A DNA stretch of 5,328 nucleotides from contig JANXVK010000205.1 in NCBI GenBank assembly GCA_025351675.1, positions 1 through 5,328 of the forward strand, written 5' to 3'. The DNA comes from Rhizobacter sp. (GTDB taxonomy: Bacteria > Pseudomonadota > Gammaproteobacteria > Burkholderiales > Burkholderiaceae_C). This document shows positions 1-4,970 of the stretch, in pieces. Below the pieces are notes generated by a model. It saw nothing but the letters and a program-made list of their open reading frames with translations, was not told the DNA's origin and searched no databases. Positions within the stretch are counted from its first letter, which is position 1; each line of letters starts with the position of its first letter. The position numbers and the translations under genes were made by a program.

Positions 1-1
1 G

Positions 2-208
2 AACAGCGTCGACAACCGCATGGCCGTGCTGGTCAGAGATCGCGATGCGCACGAAGCGACGATGACCGCCGCGAAACTCACGCCCCCGCAACGCGCGGCG
101 CAGGTCAAGCGCCTGAAGCAGATCGGCGACGAGATCGAAGCGCTGGAAGCGCGCTGGCTTGACCTCAGCGCCCGGGTCGATGTGTTGAGCGGACAGCCGG
201 CGGGCTGA
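2..208 (+). CDS. C-terminal end of a probable ABC-F family ATPase (5' truncated by window edge)
   Basis: An open frame enters from the left edge and ends at TGA 206-208, giving 68 visible residues. The first ATG at 20 is unlikely to be the real start, because the frame is open upstream and no ribosome binding site precedes it. The visible part is charged and helical, with a basic stretch (QVKRLKQIGDEIEALEARW) followed by a short acidic-hydrophobic end (LDLSARVDVL). This resembles the coiled-coil C-terminus of ABC-F proteins of the Uup/YheS type, where a helical hairpin typically ends in an E-x-x-W-L-x-L-x-x-x-(L/V)-(E/D) pattern. ABC-F proteins are soluble twin-ATPase proteins that act on the ribosome rather than in transport. 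No Walker or signature motif lies inside the window, so the assignment rests only on this tail; any protein with a C-terminal coiled coil is an alternative. A GC hairpin starts 10 bases after the stop. Confidence 0.5.
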   Translation, partial: NSVDNRMAVLVRDRDAHEATMTAAKLTPPQRAAQVKRLKQIGDEIEALEARWLDLSARVDVLSGQPAG

Positions 209-217
209 AGACATGCC

Positions 218-245
218 GGCGGCGCGCGGCGCCGCCAGTTTCCTT
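218..245 (+). terminator. Probable intrinsic terminator after the first gene
   Basis: GGCGGCGC (218-225) and GCGCCGCC (229-236) form a perfect 8-bp stem with a 3-base loop, ten bases past the TGA at 206-208. The following AGTTTCCTT (237-245) is only moderately T-rich, so termination may be partial. The position, between a stop codon and the AT-rich ohrR control region, fits a terminator isolating the peroxide unit. Confidence 0.55.
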
Positions 246-263
246 GGCGCGCGCAGGGTTTTT

Positions 264-290
264 AAATTGCACGCAATTTAATTGTGCGCA
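264..290. promoter_or_regulatory. Probable OhrR operator (two overlapping palindromes)
   Basis: This is the only AT-rich patch in an otherwise GC-rich region, just upstream of ohrR. CAATTTAATTG (274-284) is a perfect palindrome around T279, and it sits in a wider 23-base imperfect palindrome (268-290, TGC...GCA). Overlapping it, AAATTGC (264-270) and GCAATTT (273-279) form a second perfect inverted repeat with a 2-base spacer. Known OhrR operators in Bacillus carry CAATT/AATTG half-sites, so the core fits the family. Binding here would cover candidate promoter elements and allow autorepression of ohrR-ohr, relieved when OhrR is oxidised. The location and symmetry are seen; the binding is inferred. 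Confidence 0.65.
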
Positions 291-300
291 TTTTTATAAA
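277..300 (+). promoter_or_regulatory. Candidate -10 elements for the ohrR-ohr promoter
   Basis: Two -10-like hexamers are visible: TTTAAT (277-282, five of six to TATAAT), which lies inside the operator palindrome, and TATAAA (295-300). Neither has a convincing -35 element at 16-18 bases. If TTTAAT is used, transcription would begin near 289, with a short leader before ATG 309. If TATAAA is used, transcription would begin almost at ATG 309, giving a nearly leaderless mRNA or favouring the in-frame ATG at 336. The sequence does not decide between them. Confidence 0.35.
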
Positions 301-308
301 CTGCACGC

Positions 309-791
309 ATGCCAACGCGCCCGCCCCGTCAATCGATGCCCGATCCGCGTGAGTTGCAACGGCTGGACAACCAGCTCTGTTTCGCGCTTTATTCGAGCTC
401 GCTGGTGATGACCAAGCTTTACAAGCCGCTGCTCGGCGCGCTCGGGCTGACCTACCCGCAGTACCTCGTGTTGCTCGTGCTGTGGGGGAGCGACGCGATC
501 GGCATCAGCGAACTCGGCGAACGGCTCTACCTCGATTCCGGCACGCTGACGCCGCTGCTCAAACGCATGGAATCTGCCGGTCTTGTGGTGCGCGAGCGCG
601 TGGCCGCCGACGAACGCCGCGTCATCGTTACGCTCACCGCCGCCGGCCGCGAGCTGCGCCGCAAGACCGAAGGCGTGCCGATGCAGGTGGCGTGCGCCAC
701 CGGTTGCAAGCTCGACGAAATCTCCGAACTCACTGCGCGGCTGCAAGCGCTGCGCTCGAATGTAGCGAACCAGCTCGCGCTGGCCGCCTGA
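309..791 (+). CDS. ohrR: Organic hydroperoxide-sensing MarR-family repressor OhrR
   Basis: Cytoplasmic winged-helix repressor that senses organic hydroperoxides through a reactive cysteine and derepresses ohr. The 160 residues show the OhrR signature around LDNQLCFALY. C24 is the peroxidatic cysteine, and Y28 and Y38 match the two tyrosines that contact the sensing cysteine in characterised OhrR proteins. The winged helix spans about residues 64-110, with the recognition helix around LDSGTLTPLLKRM (75-87) and the wing at DERR (101-104). Two further cysteines, C129 and C133, lie near the C-terminus, as expected for the two-cysteine (Xanthomonas-type) subclass, in which a disulfide forms on oxidation. 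The start is uncertain: ATG 309 and the in-frame ATG 336 (M10) both lack a clear Shine-Dalgarno sequence. Starting at M10 gives 151 residues and puts the sensing cysteine at position 15, as in the Bacillus protein. It lies 37 bases upstream of ohr and is probably cotranscribed with it. Confidence 0.95.
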   Translation: MPTRPPRQSMPDPRELQRLDNQLCFALYSSSLVMTKLYKPLLGALGLTYPQYLVLLVLWGSDAIGISELGERLYLDSGTLTPLLKRMESAGLVVRERVAADERRVIVTLTAAGRELRRKTEGVPMQVACATGCKLDEISELTARLQALRSNVANQLALAA

Positions 792-814
792 ACCGTTTTC
801 TCCACCACCGTCCG

Positions 815-821
815 AAAAGGA
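815..821 (+). promoter_or_regulatory. Ribosome binding site of ohr
   Basis: AAAAGGA lies seven bases before ATG 829, a normal Shine-Dalgarno position. It is clearly better than anything in front of ohrR, which suggests that Ohr is made in larger amounts than its repressor from the shared transcript. Confidence 0.7.
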
Positions 822-828
822 ACGCACC

Positions 829-1254
829 ATGAAGCTCGACAAAATCCTCTACACCGCCACCGCCACTTCCACTGGCGGCCGCGAAGGCACTTCGAAATCG
901 TCCGACGGCGTGCTCGACCAGAAGTTGACCACGCCGAAGGAAATGGGCGGCAACGGCGCCACCGGCACCAACCCCGAGCAACTCTTCGCAGCGGGGTATT
1001 CGGCCTGCTTCATCGGCGCGATGAAGTACGTCGCGATGACGCAGAAGATCGCGCTGCCGGCCGACACATCGATCAAGGCCGACGTCGGCATCGGTCCGAT
1101 CCCCGCCGGCTTCGGCATCGAGGTCACGCTGAACGTCACGATCCCGGGCATGGAACGCGCGGCGGCCGAGAAGCTGGTCGAAGCGGCGCACGGCGTGTGC
1201 CCGTACTCGAACGCGACCCGCGGCAACATCGACGTGACGCTGAACGTGCTCTGA
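829..1254 (+). CDS. ohr: Organic hydroperoxide resistance protein Ohr (thiol peroxidase)
   Basis: Ohr reduces organic and fatty-acid hydroperoxides to alcohols with a reactive cysteine, and is typically recycled by lipoylated enzymes; it acts as a cytoplasmic homodimer of the Ohr/OsmC fold. The 141 residues match the usual family length. The catalytic set is complete: C60 in AAGYSACF is the peroxidatic cysteine, C124 in GVCPYSNATRGN is the resolving cysteine, and R19 (GGREG) and E50 (NPEQLFAAGY) activate C60. The PYSNATRGNIDV ending is diagnostic for Ohr rather than OsmC. The start at ATG 829 is supported by AAAAGGA seven bases upstream. The gene follows ohrR by 37 bases on the same strand, so OhrR very probably controls it from the operator at 264-290. 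Nothing is missing or odd. Confidence 0.97.
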   Translation: MKLDKILYTATATSTGGREGTSKSSDGVLDQKLTTPKEMGGNGATGTNPEQLFAAGYSACFIGAMKYVAMTQKIALPADTSIKADVGIGPIPAGFGIEVTLNVTIPGMERAAAEKLVEAAHGVCPYSNATRGNIDVTLNVL

Positions 1255-1276
1255 CCCGGAGGCGGTTCGAGCGCCG

Positions 1277-1313
1277 TCGCGCCGATCACTGCAGTAGTGC
1301 ACGGTCGGCGCGA
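1277..1313 (+). terminator. Compound hairpin downstream of ohr, possible terminator
   Basis: TCGCGCCGA (1277-1285) and TCGGCGCGA (1305-1313) form a perfect 9-bp stem starting 22 bases past the ohr stop. The 19-base loop contains a second small hairpin, CACT (1287-1290) with AGTG (1296-1299). No T tract follows, so this is either a non-canonical terminator, an mRNA 3'-end stabiliser, or a protein-binding palindrome belonging to the next gene. Of these, terminator or 3'-end stabiliser is the best guess from position. Confidence 0.45.
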
Positions 1314-1432
1314 GAAGTACGACGTTTCCCGCCTTCTTTCACGGGATCACCTCGTTGCAACGGTGTATTGTTCGGAGCGCGGATCGATGATTCAGGTGTC
1401 CGCATCACGACTTCTGCATTGCGCCTGCCACC

Positions 1433-2500
1433 TTGGACTTCCCACCCCTCTCGTTTCCGCCGCTGCCCGATCTGCCGGCCGAACCTTGGCAGTGGCCTGC
1501 GCCCCCGTTTGCGTGGCGTCACCGAGCGGCACCGGACGTCGACATCGCTCAGCCCTGTCGTCTCGAAAGCCTGTCGGGCAGCCTCGTGGTCGGCGACCTG
1601 CGCGGCTTCGATGCGGCGGCGCAATCGCTCGTCTTTCGCAGCAGCGACGACGGCCCCGAGGCGACGCTCTCGTTCAAGCGCTTCGCGCGATTGACGCTCA
1701 CCACGCCGCTGGTACCGGCGGCGCAGATCGCCGGCGCGCCGGGCGAACGCGTCCCGGCCGCCGCGCACGAGCGCGACTATCGTCTGAGCTCGCCGCGCGC
1801 CGGCGCGCTGCGGCTTTCCGGGCGCACCGCCGGCCATGTCGAAACCGCTGCAGGTCTGTACCTCTTCACCCCCGTCGACGACGAAGCGGCGCTGCATCGC
1901 GTGTTCGTGCCGCGTTCGGCCTATGCGCAGTGCGAATTCGGCGAGTCGGCCGAAGAGATCGCATCGCGGCGCTGGATCGCCAGCCCGAAGGAACTGCTCG
2001 ACGCGATCGAGCGACAGCAACGCATGCCGGTGCTGCCATTGGGCCAATCCCTGCTCGCCCTCGGCCTGCTGACCCAACGGCAGCTCGATCGGGCGCTGGC
2101 GCGGCAGCCCGGCAACATCGCGCTGGGCGAGATGCTGGTCGCCGACGGCGCCGTCGCGCGCGCCGATCTGCAGACAGCGCTGGCCCACAAGATGGGCTTC
2201 CCGCTGGTCGACCTCGCCCACTTCCCGATCGATTCCAAGGCGCTCGCAAAGCTCCTGCCGCGCGATGCCGTTCGCTACCGCGTCGTGCCGTTGATGTTCG
2301 ACGGCGAGCGCATGATCGTCGCCGTCGACAAGCCCGCCCGCATCATCAAGCTGCGCGCACTGAATGTGTTTTCCCAGCTCAGGATCGTGCCGGTGTTGGC
2401 GCCGCGCGCCCAGATCAGCCTGGCACTCGACAGCATGGCGAGCGACGTGTGGTCCGGGCACGTGGCCCAGGCCAACGGATTCTTTTCCACCACCGTCTGA
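1433..2500 (+). CDS. Orphan MshEN (GspE/PilB N-terminal) domain protein, possible c-di-GMP effector
   Basis: A 355-residue soluble protein without signal peptide or membrane segment. Residues 1-30 are rich in proline and tryptophan. Residues 43-93 (CRLESLSG... to ...FARLTLTTPL) read like a small beta-barrel, and 117-165 like a second beta unit ending in RVFVPRSAY; I do not recognise either as a named family. Residues about 188-333 match the MshEN/T2SSE-N domain found at the N-terminus of type II secretion and type IV pilus ATPases. There are two helical half-repeats, PLGQSLLALGLLTQRQLDRA (202-221) and LGEMLVADGAVARADLQTAL (231-250), then GFPLVDL (255-261), YRVVPLMFDGERMIVAVDKP (282-301) and VPVLAP (319-324). 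In MshE this domain binds cyclic di-GMP. Here no ATPase follows: the protein ends 22 residues after the domain. The arginine of the usual RLG start is P202 in the first repeat and A230 in the second, so ligand binding is uncertain. The start is TTG 1433, because the frame has no ATG or GTG between the upstream stop (1388-1390) and it; no ribosome binding site is evident. It converges with the GGDEF-EAL gene. Confidence 0.8.
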   Translation: MDFPPLSFPPLPDLPAEPWQWPAPPFAWRHRAAPDVDIAQPCRLESLSGSLVVGDLRGFDAAAQSLVFRSSDDGPEATLSFKRFARLTLTTPLVPAAQIAGAPGERVPAAAHERDYRLSSPRAGALRLSGRTAGHVETAAGLYLFTPVDDEAALHRVFVPRSAYAQCEFGESAEEIASRRWIASPKELLDAIERQQRMPVLPLGQSLLALGLLTQRQLDRALARQPGNIALGEMLVADGAVARADLQTALAHKMGFPLVDLAHFPIDSKALAKLLPRDAVRYRVVPLMFDGERMIVAVDKPARIIKLRALNVFSQLRIVPVLAPRAQISLALDSMASDVWSGHVAQANGFFSTTV

Positions 2501-2509
2501 CCGACCGCG

Positions 2510-2544
2510 CGAGGCGCGGGTCGGGGGTACGATCCCGCGCCTCG
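2510..2544. terminator. Bidirectional terminator-like inverted repeat between convergent genes
   Basis: CGAGGCGCGGG (2510-2520) and CCCGCGCCTCG (2534-2544) form a perfect 11-bp stem with a 13-base loop, in the 60 bases between the MshEN-protein stop (2498-2500) and the stop of the - strand GGDEF-EAL gene (2561-2563). It can form in transcripts of either direction. No T tract is present on either side. A competing smaller hairpin uses CCGACC (2501-2506) and GGTCGG (2519-2524) and shares the left arm. Confidence 0.6.
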
Positions 2545-2560
2545 ACCAAGCGCTGCGGGC

Positions 2561-4789
2561 CTAACGCGGCGTGCTGTCCGGCCGGGTGTCGGCGAACCGA
2601 TCCCGCGTATCGAATTCGGTCTCCAACCCCGAGATCGGCACGGTCGACGCGCCCGCACGCCGGGCCTCCAAGTCTTTCAGACTGTCGACCGGCATGGTCT
2701 CGCCGAACAGCGACGGATTGAACGCGGTCTCGCGCGCACGGTCATCGCTGGCCCACAGCAGGAGTGAGCGCGCCGACATCGGCTTGGCGAACAGGAAACC
2801 CTGCAGTTCGTCGCAGCCCATCTTCACCAGCAGGTCGCGCTGGCTCTCGGTCTCTACGCCCTCGGCCACGACCTTCAGACCGAGCGCGTGGGCGAGGCGG
2901 ATCACGGCGTCGACCACGGCGCGCGCGTCGGCGCTGGTGTCGATGTCCATCACGAAGCTGCGGTCGATCTTCAGTTCCTCGGCCGGCAGCCGGCGCAGGT
3001 AGCTCAGGCTCGAGTAGCCCGTCCCGAAGTCGTCAATCGACAGGTGGACGCCGGCGTCGCCGAGGCGCTGGAAAGTCGTCTGCGTTGCGCGCGTGTCCTC
3101 CATCGCGACCGATTCGGTGATCTCGCAGGTCAGCAGCGACGGGTCGATGCGATGCCGCGCCAGCGCTGTCGTGATGCGATCGACGAGGTCGTCTTGGCGC
3201 ATCTGGAACGCCGAGAGGTTGATCGCCACGCGCATGCGCAGCCCCTTGTCGCGCCAGGCGCGCGCTTGGCGGCAGGCATCCTCGATGACCCAGTTGCCGA
3301 GCACGCCGATCAGGCCGAAGCGTTCGGCCACCGGGATGAACGTGGACGGCCCGATCATGCCCTTGCTCGGGTGCTTCCAGCGCAGCAGCGCCTCGGCCGC
3401 GGTGACCTTGCCGCTGCGGGCGTCGATCTTCGGTTGATAGAACAGTTCGAGTTCATTCTTCTCGAGGGCGAGGCGCAAGTCGCGTTGCAGGTCGAGTTGC
3501 TCGTGCGCGTCGGCCTCCATGCTGGGCTCGAAGAAGCAGTAGCAGGCACCGCCCGAGCGCTTGGCGGCGTACATCGCGGCATCGGCGCGCGCGATCAGCT
3601 TGGTCTGCGCACCGCCGTCGGGGTAGAAGACGATGCCGATCGAACACGAGATCACGATCTCGCGGCTGCCGATCGAGTACGGCTGGCTCAGCTCGCTGAG
3701 CATGCGCGATGCGACCTGCGCGGCGCTCTGCTCGTCGACGTCGCCCTCGAGCAGCATCAGGAATTCGTCGCCACCGACGCGCGCCATCGTGTCGGCCGAG
3801 CGCGACAGGCGCCGCAACCGGTCGCCGACCTGGCGCAGCACCGCGTCGCCGCTGCTGTGGCCGTAGGAGTCGTTGATCGGCTTGAAGCCATCGAGGTCGA
3901 CGAACAGGACCGCCAGGCGCGCCTGCGACTGGTCCGATCGCACCACCGCGGCGACCAGCTTGTCCTCGAACACGAGCCGGTTCGGCAGGCCGGTCAGCGC
4001 GTCGTGGTAGGCGATCTTCTCCAGGTTGGAGTTGGCGTGACGCAGCGAGCGCTCCAGGCCGTCGGATCGGTCGAGCAGGTGGCGTTCGATGCGTGACCTG
4101 AAACGCATCACGCCGAGCGCGAGGGCGGCGGCGACGCCGGCCAGCAGGGCGGCGTGAAGCGCGGGCAGGCCGACGCCGCCCTCCGGCGCGCTGGACGCCA
4201 CCTCGCCGTGGGTCGCCAGTGCCAGCACCGCGACCAGCCCGACGCCCGCGGCCGGCGCGCTCCAAGGGAGTTGCCACGTGGGCAGCTGCAGCAGGCCCTC
4301 GCTCGCCAACACGAACCGCACCAGCAAGGCCGCCGTGGCCGCCGTGGCCGCCATCGACAGCCACGACGTGGTCCACGCCCAGGCCCAGACGTTGACGGGC
4401 TGAAGCGAGACGAGCAACAGGCCGATCGCCGCCGTCAGTCCGATGATCAGGCCGGTGCCGATGCTGACGCCGGCGCGCCAGCCCGGCAACGTCACCGCTG
4501 CGGCGGCGAGCACGCCGAACGCGCTGCCCAGGCTGACCAGCCACGAGGCGAGCAGCAGGGCCGGATCATGCGACAGGTGCTTGTCAGCCTGCTGCGACAG
4601 CAGCGTCAGCAGCAGCGCCGCCCACACGCCGGTGCCGAACGCGATCGAGCCGCCCAACAGCCAGCCCCACGGGCTCGCATGCCGCTTGGCGCGCGCACGG
4701 CGGACCGTTTCGAGGGCCACGTAGGGCAGGTACATGCACAGTGATACGGCAGCGAGGAACTGGGCGACGCATGCGGGCGAGATGTCCAT
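2561..4789 (-). CDS. Seven-helix membrane GGDEF-EAL protein (diguanylate cyclase/phosphodiesterase)
   Basis: An inner-membrane enzyme that can make and/or degrade cyclic di-GMP. With the start at 4789 it has 742 residues; an in-frame ATG at 4903 would add 38 non-hydrophobic residues, but ATG 4789 has GGAAAG eight bases upstream and places the first helix near the N-terminus. Seven hydrophobic segments occupy residues about 5-230 and resemble an MHYT-type sensor in layout, although the MHYT residues themselves are absent. A short helical linker (about 233-255) leads to a GGDEF domain (about 258-420) with GGDEF at 339-343 and the inhibitory-site RSAD at 330-333. The EAL domain (about 430-680) carries EAL at 466-468, N524, E556 (EITES), DD at 586-587 (DDFGTGYSSL), K607 (KIDRSF), E643 (EGVET) and Q663. 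All known catalytic and metal-binding positions are therefore kept in both domains. About 60 residues after the EAL domain look unstructured. The gene converges on the MshEN-protein gene, which suggests a shared c-di-GMP function. Confidence 0.95.
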   Translation of the reverse strand: MDISPACVAQFLAAVSLCMYLPYVALETVRRARAKRHASPWGWLLGGSIAFGTGVWAALLLTLLSQQADKHLSHDPALLLASWLVSLGSAFGVLAAAAVTLPGWRAGVSIGTGLIIGLTAAIGLLLVSLQPVNVWAWAWTTSWLSMAATAATAALLVRFVLASEGLLQLPTWQLPWSAPAAGVGLVAVLALATHGEVASSAPEGGVGLPALHAALLAGVAAALALGVMRFRSRIERHLLDRSDGLERSLRHANSNLEKIAYHDALTGLPNRLVFEDKLVAAVVRSDQSQARLAVLFVDLDGFKPINDSYGHSSGDAVLRQVGDRLRRLSRSADTMARVGGDEFLMLLEGDVDEQSAAQVASRMLSELSQPYSIGSREIVISCSIGIVFYPDGGAQTKLIARADAAMYAAKRSGGACYCFFEPSMEADAHEQLDLQRDLRLALEKNELELFYQPKIDARSGKVTAAEALLRWKHPSKGMIGPSTFIPVAERFGLIGVLGNWVIEDACRQARAWRDKGLRMRVAINLSAFQMRQDDLVDRITTALARHRIDPSLLTCEITESVAMEDTRATQTTFQRLGDAGVHLSIDDFGTGYSSLSYLRRLPAEELKIDRSFVMDIDTSADARAVVDAVIRLAHALGLKVVAEGVETESQRDLLVKMGCDELQGFLFAKPMSARSLLLWASDDRARETAFNPSLFGETMPVDSLKDLEARRAGASTVPISGLETEFDTRDRFADTRPDSTPR

Positions 4790-4797
4790 CAGACGTT

Positions 4798-4803
4798 CTT
4801 TCC
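4798..4803 (-). promoter_or_regulatory. Ribosome binding site deciding the GGDEF-EAL start
   Basis: Read on the - strand, GGAAAG lies eight bases before ATG 4789. The upstream in-frame ATG codons at 4903 and 4861 have no comparable site, so the 742-residue product is preferred over the 780-residue one. Confidence 0.6.
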
Positions 4804-4891
4804 GGGTGGAAGATGCGGGGCGCGCCGTTGCAATCGCGTGTCTTGCGGCGCGGGTCCTCATCGGACCAAGCTCCGGGTCGGTATCGGCAGC

Positions 4892-4950
4892 TGGCGCAAA
4901 CACTTGAGGCCGATCGCAAGGTGGCGCACACCGGCCTCAAGTATTTGCCA
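4892..4950. repeat. Long near-perfect inverted repeat in the divergent intergenic region
   Basis: The left arm CAAACACTTGAGGCCG (4897-4912) and the right arm at 4932-4947 are reverse complements at 15 of 16 positions. The one mismatch (C4901 against A4943) becomes a G-U pair in a - strand transcript. With a 2-base bulge on the left, TGGC (4892-4895) pairs with GCCA (4947-4950) and lengthens the stem. The 19-base loop (4913-4931) contains a second copy of TGGCGCA (4922-4928) that is also present at 4892-4898. The repeat ends 20 bases before ATG 4971 and begins 103 bases upstream of the GGDEF-EAL start. No T tract adjoins it. It could be an operator, a 5'-leader hairpin for either divergent gene, or a copy of a dispersed intergenic repeat. 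Confidence 0.75.
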
Positions 4951-4970
4951 CGCCCGCCGATACGCCGAAC

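Noticed and set aside
794..820. Possible hairpin between ohrR and ohr (TTTTC...GAAAA)
   Set aside because: Only a weak 5-bp pairing; it overlaps the ohr ribosome binding site but is too short to claim as a regulatory structure.
1286..2461. Long - strand frame (391 codons) opposite the MshEN-protein gene
   Set aside because: Its product is a low-complexity mix rich in Arg, Gln, Ala and Gly with no domain pattern; it mirrors a gene with clear family motifs and is a high-GC shadow.
1297..2721. Long + strand frame (474 codons) overlapping the MshEN-protein gene
   Set aside because: Arg- and Ala-rich translation with no recognisable domain, running across the intergenic terminator and into the opposite gene; only its first ~45 codons (from ATG 1387) deserve attention, as a possible frameshift partner.
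2888..4096. Long + strand frame (402 codons) antisense to the GGDEF-EAL gene
   Set aside because: Composition (His, Arg, Val, Asp, Gln rich) is the complement of the GGDEF-EAL codons; no start signal or motif.
3453..4544. Second - strand frame (363 codons) inside the GGDEF-EAL gene
   Set aside because: Arg/Gly/Ala-rich out-of-frame translation of a gene with intact domains.
4790..4903. N-terminal extension of the GGDEF-EAL protein to ATG 4903
   Set aside because: The extra 38 residues are Arg/Ala/Thr-rich without structure, ATG 4903 falls inside the left arm of the inverted repeat, and ATG 4789 has a ribosome binding site.
4892..4910. Sigma-54 promoter (TGGC...TTG)
   Set aside because: The spacing between the GG and a GC dinucleotide does not meet the -24/-12 rule; the downstream element reads TTGAGG rather than TTGCA.
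4892..4970. c-di-GMP (GEMM-type) riboswitch in the divergent region
   Set aside because: Fragments such as GCAAAC and CCGGCCTCAAG recall parts of the GEMM consensus, but the order and tetraloop-receptor elements are absent on both strands; the region is a simple long hairpin.
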